A stretch of DNA of 64,000 nucleotides, taken from Hypoxylon rubiginosum. Taxonomy: Eukaryota; Ascomycota; Sordariomycetes; Xylariales; Hypoxylaceae. The notes beneath the pieces are model-generated. The model searched no databases. It saw nothing but the letters and a program-made list of their open reading frames with translations, and had not been told where the DNA came from. The stretch lies in NCBI GenBank assembly GCA_902806565.1, contig CADCXA010000024.1, positions 682,001 to 746,000 of the forward strand. Direction: 5' to 3'. This document shows, in pieces, positions 23,857-37,705 of the stretch. The stretch's first letter is position 1. Each line of letters begins with the position of its first letter. Position numbers and translations under genes: made by a program.

Positions 23857-23892
<36 letters not shown>
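23857..23892. repeat. (ACT)12 microsatellite
   Basis: Twelve uninterrupted ACT units, with further degenerate CTA/ACT units up to about 23910. It lies in an intergenic region with no coding role seen. Confidence 0.95.
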
Positions 23893-23893
<1 letters not shown>

Positions 23894-24608
23894 GGTACTA
23901 CCACTACTAGTACCGTATTTACCATACCGCATACGTTTAGCAGATAGGCCGTCGTGTACCTTGTCAACTTGTCCCCCAGCAGTAGTATACACAAAACTTG
24001 CTCTTCTTAACCGTTTACAACTTGCTCCTATATGTTAAAAGTGCCGAGAGTTCAAGAGATCAAGACTTCAAAAGATCTAGACCGTGCGAACCAAAGTCAA
24101 TCCCGTTTTAACGTCGGAGTTATTGACCAGCTGGAGAGAAGATCTGCACTTGAGGCCACAGTTCTACCGTCGATCCCCTGCGGAATAAGACCATCTTTAC
24201 ATATTCGTCCTGAGGTCGCAGCGCAAAGACTGACCTGCATTGTCATAGGTCTGAATTCTTAACTGCTTTCACGTGGGGAGGCTGACGCTCGGCCTATCAA
24301 GAAGATCGGGAAGATTCCATTCGGAACCCTTTTAACTACCTCAATTCAAATCTCTCCTCCACCTCTCCAATTACCATAGTACTGCCTTGCCACTAGGTAC
24401 GGTTACTATTCCAGCTGGGTAGTAGTAGTACTATTCTGATCAAACGCCTTGGGTGGCAACAGGAAGGCTTCCCAACAGACTGATTGATCTCTCCCGAGCT
24501 GCCACCAGCCACCTTTTCTTCAAGGTCCGCATCAAGACCAAAAAGACCAAAATCAATCGAGCTTGAAACCGGTTCGCAAACCCCCAGCTCCCGGACAATA
24601 GCCTCACC

Positions 24609-25821
24609 ATGTCCAAGTCGCCGTCAGACAAAGACGCTTCCGTGTCTAAGACCAAAGAGCCTAACGGCGATGCCGCCTCAGCTGTGTCTACGCAAGCAGC
24701 GCTAGCTCAGGTAAGCTGACTCCCCTAGAGAACATCACGGGTAGCAAATGGCACCCTCGTCTGACAAGGACTTATCGAGATCAGGCATACCAGGACATTA
24801 CAAGGTATGTATTTGCTTACTCTCGTAGCCTTGTCAGTGGAAGACGGTGTCATGGGCAGATCAGCGGCCGATCTCGTCAAGTTCATCTATTCCCGACCTG
24901 GAGTTTCCGGAGAGCTGGCTACAAACTGCCACATGGAAATGCCCCAAATTCGCCTTTGAGATGTCCCATTGTTCGCCATGCCAATCGCCTCCGCTCCCCC
25001 TGCTTTGCCCATCTTACCACCATGCCAAACTCCCATCTCCCATTCTGCATATCCGTTGACACGATAATCGCGACATTTCCCCCCTTGCGCCGGCACGCAC
25101 TGCCCCTTGTCCTATACCGAAGGTCTAGATCCCCACATGGGCCAGCTGAGCTACGACGAATCCGAATCAAGTCCGCACACACTTTTACCTAGCCGAATCC
25201 CACTCGTGTGCAAAGTCTGCATGGAAAGCAGTTCATTCTCATCTCCCTTTTCCTCAACCGTGGAAGTCCCCGCCATTTGGGCGAAGTAGCTGACTGTCTC
25301 ACTTCGCCTTTTTCTCACCCCTAACCATTTCGTATGGTGGGCTGGCTTCGCGTCGATGCCTAGTGGCCGAGCAGTCTTCATACCAAGCAACGTCAACGCC
25401 GATGTCTAAGAACTCGTGAGGCCCCTTGGTTCTCGACGTGCTATATCTATTGCTATGGCATGTATCGGATGACTTAGCCGTACAAGCTTTACGCTTGTCA
25501 CAATCCACCTGGGCAACTAGGTAGCTGAAATGACCCGGTCGAGAATCAGTCTACTCTCGGTCATGTCCTGGTGGCACACCGAGACTTCACACGCCACTTC
25601 TCACGATCTCCCGCTGAGAATACCGCGGAATCACGCAGTGCTAATCTATGATTTTAAACAGGGGTGAACAGCACGCAGCAGCTCTGGAAGCCAACTTGAC
25701 AAATCTGGAAAGCAAGCTAGACGCTCTGTTAGCATCGATTGAAGGCATCTCCGCCGCAACCCAAGCAGCCCAAGGCAAGAAGACCGACCAGGAAAAGCAG
25801 GAGCCCGAGGCGAAGGAGTAG
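24609..25821 (+). CDS. Small coiled-coil protein of unknown function (93 residues)
   Basis: Three exons, 24609-24710, 24785-24804 and 25662-25821. The middle exon is only 20 nt (AYQDITR), and the second intron is 857 nt, very long for this genome; its acceptor follows a GCTAATC branch site. Donors are GTAAGC and GTATGT. All junctions keep phase, and the joined protein is coherent: a polar N-terminus rich in Ser/Lys/Ala, then a heptad-like helix around HAAALEANLTNLESKLDALL, then a charged tail (KKTDQEKQEPEAKE). There is no signal peptide or membrane segment. I cannot name the family; the helix suggests a subunit or scaffold. The ends of the long intron are supported by splice signals, so I prefer this model to two separate tiny genes. 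Confidence 0.6.
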
Positions 25822-28622
25822 TATAGATAGTATGCTCTCCCAGACGGAGTATTCCGCCCAGATTCAGGCAAATTACTGCTTTCATAAGATAGGAGAATTG
25901 GTTTACCCTCAATCGCTCTATCTCTTCAGATTTTTGCCACATCACCCATGCCTACGCATAGTGGCCCCCCGCAAACCTGCATCAAGTCCCATATAGATTA
26001 TTCCCAAGAGGTCAAAGAGAGAGAGAGAGTTGTTGTGGACTTACCCCGCAGAGGTACAGAATTGGGGGCATCGGTGCATATATACCATATACGCCTATGT
26101 AAAAGAAGGATATAGATTGGAGCATCTATCTCGAGCTATTAGACGTATCTAGATCGTCGATACTACTGTGACGGGCCGGATGTGACCATCCCGTGGTGAA
26201 CCGCAAGCTAAGGGAATAAGCCTCGAAGAAAAGCGGTGGGTAAAATCGGCGAGCCTAGAAGAGGAGCTACGACTGAGCCTCGTGGCTGTAAGTGATGCAA
26301 AGCAACAAGATCTTGACGACCAACGAGGAGCCAAGAAGCTTAGCCAAAGAGCCTCACGGGGGGTTGTCTCATAGGGAGACTAGACGCCCTAAATATGTAT
26401 GAGACGACTTAATTAGACCTTTATGCGGACCTCGAGCCGTGTCTAGCTACAGCCGTGTCTAGCTAACCGCCATGTCTAACTTGCCAATTATAATGTTTAG
26501 TAAACCACAGCTCGCGATCGATCCGGTCGAAACTTTGCCCGATAATCACGAACAGTGGCTTACATCAACTAACATAACCCCCTCCTGATTTGAAATCCAT
26601 TCGTACCTACTTATCTGGCCGCAAGCAACTGGGTCTAGAAATCGGCCCACAATCTGATGGGGGATGATGACTTTGTTATGGATATTCGTAGATCAAGCTC
26701 TCTCTCTCTCGCTACCCTAGTATATACCCACGTCTTCGCCTGCCTTAGCCTCCAAACCTCGAGCTCTTCCCAAGTATTGTAGCTCCTCTATGCGCTCTCG
26801 GAGCTCTGTAAGCACAAGAGTCCTTCGTAGCAACTCCAATAAAACATCTCCTAATCTCCACAGCACTCAAGAAAGAAGAAAATCGAGCTGTCATCTGTTG
26901 ACGTCACCATTGGAAGCAACATCGTAGCTCTTCATAGCGTTTCTTGGTAGTGTTTTTCGTCGACAGCTCGCGCACATGAGGAAGCAAGCTATTGCCATTG
27001 GCCAAGCATAGGAAGCTGCTCTTTCCGGCTTACCACATGCATACACAGCCAGCTACTCATATATAACCTACCTTACCCTTACCTTGGCTTACCTACAATA
27101 TGCGGGGGTTCACTCCGGAGGGGGTCAAGCTTCCAGGGAGTATATGCCGGTGAGAATCGATCGAAAGCAAGAGGATCTCTCCTTTTACTGCACCCTAGCT
27201 GATCTACCCTTACCTATTATACATCGCCCAGAAACGCTCACATCCCCCCCTCCCCCTCCCCCCCCAGAGAGGTATGTATATCGAATGACCCCCCTGACGT
27301 GACAATCATGCTATATGCGCGTAATTCCTACGTTTGCCTGCCTGCCCTATTCTTGCTTGCCTTCTTTTTCTATCCAAGCCTATCTATCGGCACGCACGCG
27401 TTGCTGGGCGAGTCCCGAGGGCGGATGAAATACCGTTTAGGCGTTAACCACCCCCTTGATATGTAGACCATCTATATTAACATGTGGAAACGGGACAATG
27501 AGTATTATGAGCGATAGCATTGACAGATATTTATGTTGAATGGCCATACGACGTGAGAAGTCATATAGATCTGACGATATACATATCCATGATATACTTG
27601 CCTCTAGACAGCCACATCGACGGCAGCTTGCGTCGTCTCCTTGACGCCGTCGAGGCTTTGTCACACGTAAGACTGTTGAGTCTGACCTTAAGCCGATGAT
27701 AGAGCTCCCATTCGAAAGCGGATAGGGAAGGTGCTTGATATTGATACTAACCCAATATTTGGTATGCAGTCTCACGTAGTCCTATCACGTAAAACGACAA
27801 TAGGAACAGATAAAATAGGGAATTCGTGATCTGTCATTCCATTTGAATAGGCACCAATGCTCCCATTTTGAAGACGAAGTTGTACTCTTTCCCCCCTTCC
27901 ATCCCCCTCTCCCCCTCTCTTCACACGCTGTATTAGCTCAAACAGACAACAGTGAAGCGCACCAGCTAAATTCTGTGATACGGGATCCCAAAAAAAATAC
28001 GATTTGTTTCTCATCAAGATGAGTTGTCATCGAGACTCCAAACAGGAATCTAGCATGCCGCTATTCAAATCCAAAACTTCGTCTTCCCTAAAAGGAAGAT
28101 CCGCTTTCCGTGGCCTACTATATAGGTAGGTAGGTAGGTAGCCGGCAGCGACAGCAGCAGAAGCAGCAGTGCAGCGGACCTCAACCCACGAGTAAAATAT
28201 TCGCAAGCGATGCGAGTGGCCAATGTTAAAACATGAACTCAAAGAACGCCTAATGAAACACCGGCACCCCGTAACAACCCTTCCCCAGAAGCGGCACACC
28301 ATGTTCATCCCCTGTGTCGTCAAAAAAACGTAGGCCGGAGAGCGGGCAACAACAGCTGAGGTGTACACCACCCGTAATCAAGCTTGTGATAACGAGAGTA
28401 CCAGAAAGTTAAGGTGGTGATGCCTGGAACTGATGGCATTCTCGCAGGCCGTGGGTATCGTGAAAATGACCAAGAACAGATGGTCTTGATAGCAACACGG
28501 ATTCCAAATAGGTAAGGCGGAGACACAATCCCCGACGGGAAGTGCTCCATGTACCAGTCCGGTATTGGAAAACTGGTTAGTTACTGTGAGCTCTTATTAG
28601 GAGCTGAACAGATGGCTCAATG
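25822..28622. other. Convergent intergenic region between the coiled-coil gene and NIK1
   Basis: About 2.8 kb between two 3' ends. I see no gene. It includes a short (GA)n run near 26020, a CT-rich run near 26700, a C-rich run near 27245 and an (AGGT)n run near 28123-28140. It is unusually long for convergent 3' ends in a fungal genome. Confidence 0.5.
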
Positions 28623-31600
28623 TTAGTCATTGTGAACGCAAGGTTCAGAGAGGGTTGAACGTGCCCTTTGCAACGGATCCTCCGGACCCGTCGTGACAAG
28701 TGCTGGGCTATCCATGCTTCCCATCAGGGGATCGTTCGACGTTATCGAACGGCCCTCGAGACTAGGTCTTATAAGTGGCGGCGAGTTTTGCTTGCCGTTA
28801 TCTTTCTGCTCAGACGAGCGCGCCAGCTCGCGTTCTCTATTCTTCTCGAGAAGTGCACCGCCAAGTGTTGCACACTTGAGAATAGTCTGTATCAGGTGGT
28901 TCTGCTGTAGAGGCTTGGATAAGTATTCGTCCATCTGGGCTTGGATACACCTCTCCCGATCTCCCATCATGGCGTGGGCGGTGAGTGCGATGATCGGTGT
29001 CCGATGCGATCCGAGGCTGCGTTCGTACTCGCGAATCTTATTAGTAGCCTCAAAACCACCCTGGGTACGGTTAGCAAATTGCAAATAAAATGTAAGATTG
29101 CGATGGGAATCAAACCATTATCGGCATCTGAACGTCCATGAGAATGACGTCAAATTTCTTTTTCTTGATTGCTTCCACAGCCTCCAGTCCGTTCCCGACG
29201 ACAGTGACTGCGTGATGATATTTTTCGAGGATCTTCACAGCTAAACGCTGATTTACCCTATTGTCTTCGGCAAGGAGGATCTCGAAAGATTTTGTGTTGT
29301 CGGCTAACGACGGGGTAGCACGGTTCTCTAGAGCAGGAACCATTCCGTTGCCCAGGTCGATTGGTTTACAAGGGGTGGTCATGTACGATGTAATGCCCAA
29401 GTCTAAGCAAGACTTCAAGCTGACGTGTACAACCGGGGCTAAAAGGACGATTGGAAGGTATTTGAAGTCTTCGATGGCCCTCAACTTCCGAGCGGTATCA
29501 ATGGACTCAACAATGATGACATCGTAAGGCGGGTCGTCTGAGCCGGGCACACCAGGATTCCCTTCGGTGTTTACAACAACCGGTACAAGGCTTAGCCTCT
29601 GCAACATGCTGACGATTTCTCTGCCATATTGGGTCCGGCCCTTGTCGATAAATAGCACCTGGTGTCCCTTGTATGGTTTGAGTTGCTTCTCGATGGATGC
29701 AACCTCTCCATCAGCTAGTTTTACCACGCAGGTAAAGTAGAATGAGCTTCCCTTGCCGAATTCGCTCTTTACCCAGACGTCGCCGCCCATCAGGTTAACC
29801 AACCTCTTCGAGATCGACAACCCTAGACCAGTACCACCAAACTTACGAGTCATGGACCCGTCTGCTTGCTGGAAAGTATCGAATATCAAGTCGAGCTTGT
29901 CTGGCGGTATTCCTATTCCCGTGTCTGAAACGACAAACTCGATCGCATACTCGCGGGGGTCCTTGGGACGAGCACCCTCAGCCTTTCGAATCGTCAAGCT
30001 CACTTCACCGTGCTCCGTGAACTTGATAGCGTTGCCTACAAGGTTGAGAATGATCTGTCGTAGACGGAATGAATCGCCAACCACATAATCGGGGACGGAG
30101 CTGTCAACCCTATACGTGAGGTCCAAGAATTTCTCGTTTGCCTTAACAGCCAACGTCTTCAAGGCGTTGAAGACGGTGCCCCGTAACGTATACGGAATTT
30201 CTTCTATAACCATTCTTCGAGCCTCAATCTTCGACAGATCCAAGATGTCGTCGATGATGGTCAACAAACTGTTAGCTAGATTGTTGACAATATTCAGCAT
30301 CTCTCGCTGATATTGCGTAAGGTCGGTATCGAGAGTTAACTGAGTCATCCCAATAATACCGTTCATGGGAGTTCGAATCTCGTGCGACATGTTCGCCAAA
30401 AATTCGGACTTGGTTTTGTTCGCCTGCTCGGCCGCCTCTCTTGCCTGGGTGTTCCTCTGGATACTGTCTCGCAAGTTGTACACCATTTGGTTGATTTTGC
30501 GCTTGAGCTCGTCCATCTCGCCCGAAGCTTCTACGTCAACTAGTTTGGTGAAGTTTCCATCGGTAGCAGCATTAGTTATATCGCCGAAAGCTCGCACCTG
30601 AGTGGTCTGTATTACCTCGTAGTTAGTACTGCAAGATACGACTCACGATAAGGCATCAACGAGCGGAACCTACCAAGTTCGTCGCCATAGTATTGACGTC
30701 AGCCGTGATCTCCTTCCACCGTCCCTTGAGACCTCCAACGTCTGCTTGACCACCCATCTTACCGTCTACGCCGACATCCTTTGCTACACGTTGTACTTCG
30801 TTACAGAACACCGACAAGCGGTCGACCATGTTGTTGATTGTTTCCTTTAGTACGAGTATCTCACCCTTCGCCTGGACATCGATCTTCTGGCTCATGTCGC
30901 CATCGGCAATAGCTTGAGTAACGGTGGATATACTCCGCACCTGGGAGGTTAGGTTTAAAGCCATGGTGTTGACATTTTCGGTTAGGTCTTTCCATTTCCC
31001 TTCGACGTCATCGACTCGTGCTTGGCCACCTAGGGTGCCATCGGTTCCGACTTCTCTGGCGACTTTGCTGACCTCGAAAGCAAACTTGCCCAAGCGATCC
31101 ACCATGGAGTTGATAGTGAGCTTGAGTCTCAAGATTTCGCCCTTGACTTCGACCGTAATCTTTTGGGATAGGTCTCCTGCCGCCACAGCCGTGGTGACCT
31201 TGGATATTTCTCGCACTTGAGTGGTCAAATTCATAGCCATACCGTTGACGTTGTCGGTGAGGTCACGCCAAGTGCCTTCGACATCATTCACGGTAGCTTG
31301 GCCGCCAAGACGACCTTCCGTACCGACTTCTCTCGCAAGACTACTCACTTCGCGAGCAAACTGTGACAGCTGCTCAACCATAGAGTTGATAGTCGACTTG
31401 AGCAAAAAGATCTCGCCCTTACACTCGGCTTGGATCTTCTGGGTGAGGTCTCCCTTGGCAACGGCGGTGGTGACTTTGGCAATATCGCGCACTTGGGTTG
31501 TGAGATTGTTCGCCATTGCGTTTACGTTTATCGTTAATTCATTCCATATACCCTGGACTCCCATCACGTCTGCTTGGCCGCCTAGTATACCTTCGGTGCC

Positions 31601-32740
31601 TACGTCTCGGGCGACTCGGCTGACCTCGGATGCAAAGGTACGCAATTGTTCAACCATGGTATTGATGGTTTGCTGAAGTTGGAGAATTTCACCATTGGCC
31701 GGTCTCTCGATCTTCTTGGTTAGGTCACCATGGGCGACAGCAGTTGTCACCGAGGCAATCTCCCGCACTGCGACCACTTGTCAGTCATGATCATACCGGG
31801 GAAAACACTTGATAACGGACCTTGATCGGTAAGATTCTGAGCCATAACGTTCACTATACGTATGTTAGAAAATTCCACAGGGTATTCTGCGAGCAACTTT
31901 ACCATTGTCTGTAAGTTCTTTCCAGGTTCCGTCAACGCCTTCGATCATGGCTTGGCCACCGAGTATTCCATCTGTACCGACCTCACGAGCGACGCGGGAT
32001 ACTTCGCTAGCAAAGACCTGAAGCTGATCCATCATGGTGTTGATAGTTCGCTTGAAAGTGGTAATCTCCGGATCCATTTCTACAGTGTTCATTCTAACTT
32101 TCATCGTGAGATCACCTCGAGCGACCGCGGTAACAATGGCGCCGATCTCACGCAGTGCCTTTTGGAAGGCCTCGTTGGCTTTTTGATGTTTCCATAATTC
32201 CCGTTCCAATGTGGCAACTCGCTCTTTCTCTATTAGTTCGAGGGCCTTCTCCTGTAGTTGTTTTTGCTCGATAAGTTGGGCGTTCACGTTTGTCAACTCT
32301 TGGCGTTGGTTGTCGAGGAGCTTAGATTGGTCGACGACACGTTCGTGGAGCCCTTTGAGGTCTTCGTCAGTGAGGGGGAGGATCTTGGCAGTATGTTCTT
32401 CGCCAGTGCCATTTCGGGAAGGGGGAACGACTGCAAGTTTGGAAGACCGCGCCGACGACCTAGGCGATTCATCACCAAACATAGAGTCGGCCGTCTCGTT
32501 TGGTGTGTCGGGAAAGATCGCGCCATTAGTGACACTAGCTTTGGCCTCCAGTTGCTGAATCCGGACTATGAGGGCAGAAAGTTCACGTTCGAGGGATTCC
32601 TTGGCATGGCTCTCGCGACCGGGGAGCTTGATCTGGGAGTTGGTGCCGATGGGGACTAGAACGGCAGCGGGGTCTTTGGAAGAAACGGCCAGCGACTTGA
32701 CTATGACAGCAGTGGCTGCCAAGGTCTCTTCGTCTGCCAT
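28623..32740 (-). CDS. nik1: Group III hybrid histidine kinase (OS-1/NIK1 type) with HAMP repeats
   Basis: Five exons: 31903-32740, 31821-31853, 30674-31767, 29116-30597 and 28623-29060, giving 1294 residues, close to Neurospora OS-1. The start is [10 protein letters not shown] at 32740; an upstream in-frame Met at 32770 is less like the family. Architecture: a Ser/Glu-rich coiled start; about six HAMP units, each with a VTxAVAxGDLTxKI-like signature (residues about 220-700); a HisKA domain with [15 protein letters not shown] (His727); an HATPase with [23 protein letters not shown] and [10 protein letters not shown]; and a receiver with [10 protein letters not shown] and MDVQMP (Asp1143). This cytosolic sensor acts above the HOG-type MAP kinase cascade in osmoadaptation and is the known target pathway of dicarboximide and phenylpyrrole fungicides. 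Exon 2 is 33 nt. The domain set is complete. Confidence 0.97.
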
Positions 32741-33305
32741 AAGTCTCATGACTATGTGCCTCTTGCACAATCGTCAAAAAGGCGCAGCGGTTCAGTTGCT
32801 AATAACAAGTGATGAGAGGAAATGGGCGGGCCAGCGTTCGGTGGGCGCTGGATGCGTTTATGACGAACGCATGGAGCAAGACGATGTCGACGTTGATAAT
32901 GCAACAAGTGGAAGAACGCAAGAGTCTGGGTCTATAGAAGAAACAAATCTATATCGCGGACTGTCGCAGCGTTACCCGCCTCGACGGCGGTCGGGGGAAG
33001 GGAGCGATCGGGATAAGCGTATGAGGGCTCGAATGTAATAGCAGGTGTTAATACCATAGAGTTACAAGAATGAAAAGAATTCGATTGCAAAACTAATGGG
33101 CAAGCCGTAAATATGAGGCCTGACCGAGTTGGAGGAATAGATACAGGTCGGGAGGGAAAAGGTAGGCTGGAGGTGTCTTGTCAGAATAAGGAGAGACCCT
33201 GCTTGAAAGCGAGCGGGTGGAGAGACGAGGGCTCAGGGCCTGGGTGAGAGGAGGTGCAAGTATATGTTAACCTAATTGGACTTGCTACTTTGCTGCTTGC
33301 TACTT

Positions 33306-33382
33306 GCTGGGTACTGGGTACTGGGTGCTGGGTGCTGGGTGCTGGGTGATGGGTGATGGGTGATGGGTGATGGGTGCTGGCT
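33306..33382. repeat. Tandem 7-bp minisatellite ([G/A][C/A]TGGGT, about 11 units)
   Basis: Ten units from 33306 to 33375 follow the pattern, switching from GCTGGGT and ACTGGGT to GATGGGT, followed by a degenerate GCTGGCT. It is about 0.6 kb upstream of the NIK1 start. Confidence 0.9.
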
Positions 33383-34644
33383 GGATGCTTGGGTGGGACC
33401 TCCCTAACTTTCCAATTAGAACCCTGGCAAAAAGGATGCAATAAGGGCAAAAGCGAAGATTAGGCGGGGATGACGGGTCAGGGTGACCTGGATGTTGAAG
33501 GAGGATGAGAAAGCGGACAGGTTCATGGGTTCGTGGGTGACGGGCGATTAACGAGGGGACCTGGGCCTGCTGGGACTTTGCTTGCTGGGCAAGCCTGGGA
33601 AAAGGGAAAAGGGAAAAAAAGGTGGCTCGATAAAATGCCTACGGGCTACGCTACGCTACGTACCTAAACTAGCCGTTAGCCACTATTTCCATTTTTTGAC
33701 TGGTCGGTACAACATACAACGGGCTATAACGGACTTGAAGAGAGGAAAATAGCCGGGACAATCCAGCCCACTGTGACAAGGAGTCGGAACCGGCTTGGTA
33801 GTAGGTATGTATTTTGTTGATTCGAGTAATTGTCAAACAGATAAGGACAATCAAATGTTTTATTTTTAATTTCTCAAGTAATGGTTGATCTTTGTGTAAA
33901 GTCTTCCTCTCGTTGTCTAAGTGTGACCTTACGAGAAAAAGGAGCGTTAAAAGGGTCCGAATTACCTACTCCGTGCCAAGTCTATACTAAGCTACTAACG
34001 CGCTAGTAGAACTTTTATCTCTAGATATGTACATGTACATGCATACCTTGGAAAGCGACCACGTGTATAGGTCATATGTACATGTGTAATAGATACATGT
34101 TCATATACCATATACCATGAGCTTAGTAGTGATGGTATATGATGTATAATACCAGGTAAGACACTTTCTCAGGGGTTTCCATCTTATAGTAGTATATCTT
34201 ACTCTATCTAAGGCAAGGGGAGAGTTGAGTTGAATTGAATTGGATTGAAGCTGATATATTGACCCTTTAGAACCGAGGATATTAATCACCTCCACATGAA
34301 CAATCTAACACGAATAGTCGTGTGCTCCTATCTACTTCAGGTACGTAAGCTAGCTGGCTACACGTATAGAATACCACATGTAATAAAATTGGGGTAATGC
34401 CACTGCCCTGTAACTTGGTACCTAACAAGGCTAATAATATTTTGATTGATGTCTACCATAGCACAGGTATGTATTGCACACATACAAATCTATGAACTAC
34501 ATACATACATACAAGGACTAAGCTTGTAATGCTGCGGACGGCGGCCTAACGTTCCACTCAGATGGGTAACCTTACGTAGATGCGAGATATGCAGGGTATT
34601 AGGTGCCTAAGGTAAGTTTAAGTTAGGAAGAGCTCGGGAGGTTC

Positions 34645-34692
34645 ACTGGTAGACTGGCAGACTGGCAGACTGGCAGACTGGCAGACTGGCAG
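34645..34692. repeat. Tandem 8-bp repeat (ACTGGCAG, 6 units)
   Basis: One ACTGGTAG unit followed by five perfect ACTGGCAG units, in the long gap upstream of NIK1. Confidence 0.92.
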
Positions 34693-37670
34693 ACTTGGGA
34701 GGTATTCTCTCGTATTTCAGCCGCCACTTGGTGTTAATGGTGTGAATAGGGTACACACTACCGGGTTGGTGTTGTCAAGGTATGTGAGGCATGTACATAT
34801 ATGTATATGCCGTAGCCTACTACATGTATATACTGGGCCCAGTCTACAAGCAAGAACGAGATAACCTAATAAGCTACCTTGACGTCATGTGGTCATATCA
34901 TCTCATTTTAAGATCTTAGATTTATCCCACCGTCCCCTCCGTCCTCCGTTCGCCTCAAAGACTCCGTCGACGCTCGCGACCGACATTACATATATATCAT
35001 ATCTCAGACGTCGGCTATGGACTAGATACGGCCCAACTGCCACTCGGATTCAAGCAAGCTGATTCCCCCAATTGGTCTGGACCGCAAAGACTTACATACT
35101 ACTACCTGCCTTGCCTGCATATATACTGGCTGCATTCCGCATTCCTAGCTGGAGGGTTGGATGCCCTCCCCTTTCATTGGCTGACCCTCCACCCAGTCAC
35201 AGGGCGTCTTTCCGTCCTGTCTTACCACCCCCCATATTCTACACAGACTAATAGTAGTATGAAGCAACCGTGCGGTCCTGAGGATTGGCTCCGAACCCTG
35301 CTGCCAACGAGCCGATACCCCACCGAACTGGTACGTGTACTTCGTACGCGGTACTACAATGCCTACATACATGCCTACATACATGTCTACATGCCTACAT
35401 GCTGTAGACGGGCAAAAGCAATTCAGGTCGCGGGCGCTTTTACATATCCCATTTTGCTTGACTGGATTTCACAAATGCATTCTCTCTTAAATGACATGTA
35501 AGTTTCTACCATGCTTTTCTGCTTCTACAGGACGTGTCGTGTAACGAACTACGCAAGTTGCTTCCCTCTCGCGAGTCCTTGTACTTGGTAAGGCTAGGGT
35601 CGTGAGAAACTTCAAGGGATACCCAACCAAAGGTGGCGAAATCCCAACTCCTTTCGATTCTTTTTCTTCTTCTATCGAATACCGATCGACAGGAACGGTA
35701 TGCCGATTAAGGGATTCAATTGCGACGATAGAATCGCGGCTTATCGTCGCAAATGCGAATGGCTTCATCCCAAAATATCTTAAGCTAGCAAAGTTACCAT
35801 CTGCCGGCAAGTGTCCAGCATTCAGCTCCCGTGTCAGGGTGTCTAGGTGTCTGAGAACCCCTATCGGCGATTGGCAGGGTATGCCAGATGACGTCACAGC
35901 ATCTGCAACATCTACACCATCTGCATGTGCGCCCAGCTGGGTCACCCTGGGCTGCCTAGGTCACCCTGGGTAACCCAACAGGAAATCTCCCTAGCCTTGG
36001 GATTCTGCTTCGTCTGCCTCGTCTGCTCGGTACATTTGCGTATAATTATAATAGGAACCAAATAGGAACCGGATGCTGCTCCATACTTAGGTACATAAAC
36101 ATGCAGATATATGAAACTGTTCCTCCGAGAGCCTTACGATCGAAATAACTGGTACAGGTGCAGTCTAGACGGTTGAATCCGGATGATCGGCTTGTCAAGA
36201 CTCCAGAGACAAGATACAAGAGACAAGAGACCAGAGATAGGGCTTCCAGCTATTGGAGCTAAGTTAGCAGGTTAGCACCGAATCAAAGTAACGGAACACG
36301 CGACAATCTACCTGACACCGACTTGTGGACTCTAGGAGCTACTTACTACTTACCTAAGGTATAGGGTATACCTAGGCAGCTAGGTAGGGTCCATTGCAGA
36401 GCCGCCAGCTTTCGTATTTACTATACGGAGGTGAAAATGAGGCAGCCTATATGGATTAGTCGGTCGCCACGATCGTAAACAGGGATGGCAACCGTGAGAA
36501 GAAAGAAAGAGATCCTTCTTCTCATAATAGACCCATCATCTTCGGTACGCCAACCCCACAGAGGGAGGGGCAGTTGAGGGTTTTCGCCGGTGATAGGAGT
36601 TGTCTAAAGAGTTTCCACTTAGTCGACAGGCACTTCTTTTCTTCATTTCGCGATGCTTCACCGTCTCGTGATCGTCCTTCTTCACAAGCCTTCTCGCCCA
36701 ACGCAGAATAGCGCCTCGCTAGAGACCTATATGGAGCTCCGAGGGAAGAATAGAGGTGAAGAAAGGGAAGCGCTAGCGTTTCGCATCGTGCAACTTTCAA
36801 CTACGGCCCAGCCAGCGCCAGCTAGGCAAATACTCCATATGGAAATATCTCGAGAAGCTTGGACATTCAGCGCTAAATCAAGGCCTAGCCCATCTGGTTA
36901 GGTTGTTTAGGTTGTTCCTAATCGTCTTTTCATAGAAATGAAGGATCAAGATTTGCAGGTCGTTTTGGCCCGAGTTCGTATAATCCACGGTAGATCTTCT
37001 GATAATCACAGCCGTGCCGAGGACCCTTAGATCCATCCCAGTACCCACGCAGCCCACGCCGCTCCAGCCAGTCCAGCTAGCCTGTCTTCCGTTCCTTCTA
37101 GACCCGGCCCAAGCTATCAAAAGACACCGACACCGCCAGAACGCGAGGCTCCACAGGCACGCGAGGAGGGCCCTTTCTTTGGGCTTTTGCAAGCTTGCAA
37201 TCGCCTATCGCTTGTACATGCGAGCACGAAATTGTCTAGCAGATGTGTTATGTCCGGCAGTGTGCCCGGCTAGCCCGCCCTCTTTTTGCGATTCCAAGAG
37301 AATCCTATCCTATCCCGCCCGGGGCGGAGAGGTTACCTTTCACGTAGCGCCGGAAGACCCCTATTCACCTACGAAGCTTACTTGAAGCTTACAACGAAAT
37401 CGCCACTATAGCCTGGACTGGCCCTTCGGCATCAAGCGAAAGAAAAAAAAAATACCACCTTAAAAATACGAAACCTTTGTTTTCGAAGGCAAAATACCTA
37501 AAGGGGAAAACAAATCAAAGGGTTGATATCCGAATAAGGACGGGAAGCTAGCCAATGTCGTCTCTTCGTCTGATCTGTCAAAATTGAGTGTGTTTCAAGT
37601 CTTGAGAAGATCAGCTACCGCGCCCCTCCTCCTCCCCAATTCTGCAATGCCTTGCGTCCTGTTGCAGATA

Positions 37671-37705
37671 GTAGGTACCTACAACCTACCTGCTTAGGTA
37701 CCTAA
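37671..37705. repeat. Pair of 12-bp palindromes of the AGGTACCT type
   Basis: GTAGGTACCTAC at 37671-37682 and TTAGGTACCTAA at 37694-37705, 11 bp apart. The first is identical to the palindrome at 13778-13789. Confidence 0.8.

Larger units (their letters stand above)
20711..24608. other. Long divergent intergenic region between SAM-HMG and coiled-coil genes
   Basis: About 3.9 kb without a convincing coding sequence. It contains irregular ACTGGA/ACTGG-rich repeats around 21715-21775, a TACCTAGGTA copy inside a larger inverted repeat (23003-23029), and an (ACT)12 microsatellite. This size is large for a housekeeping promoter and normal for a regulated gene such as the HMG factor. Confidence 0.5.

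Noticed and set aside
32741..32770. Upstream Met (MCKRHIVMRL) as the NIK1 start
   Set aside because: Group III kinases begin close to the [13 protein letters not shown] sequence, and the upstream residues show no family likeness.
35487..35945. Minus-strand frame of 152 codons in the gap upstream of NIK1
   Set aside because: An overlapping plus-strand frame of similar size, no recognisable family and no supporting splice or promoter context. I could not choose between them and call neither.
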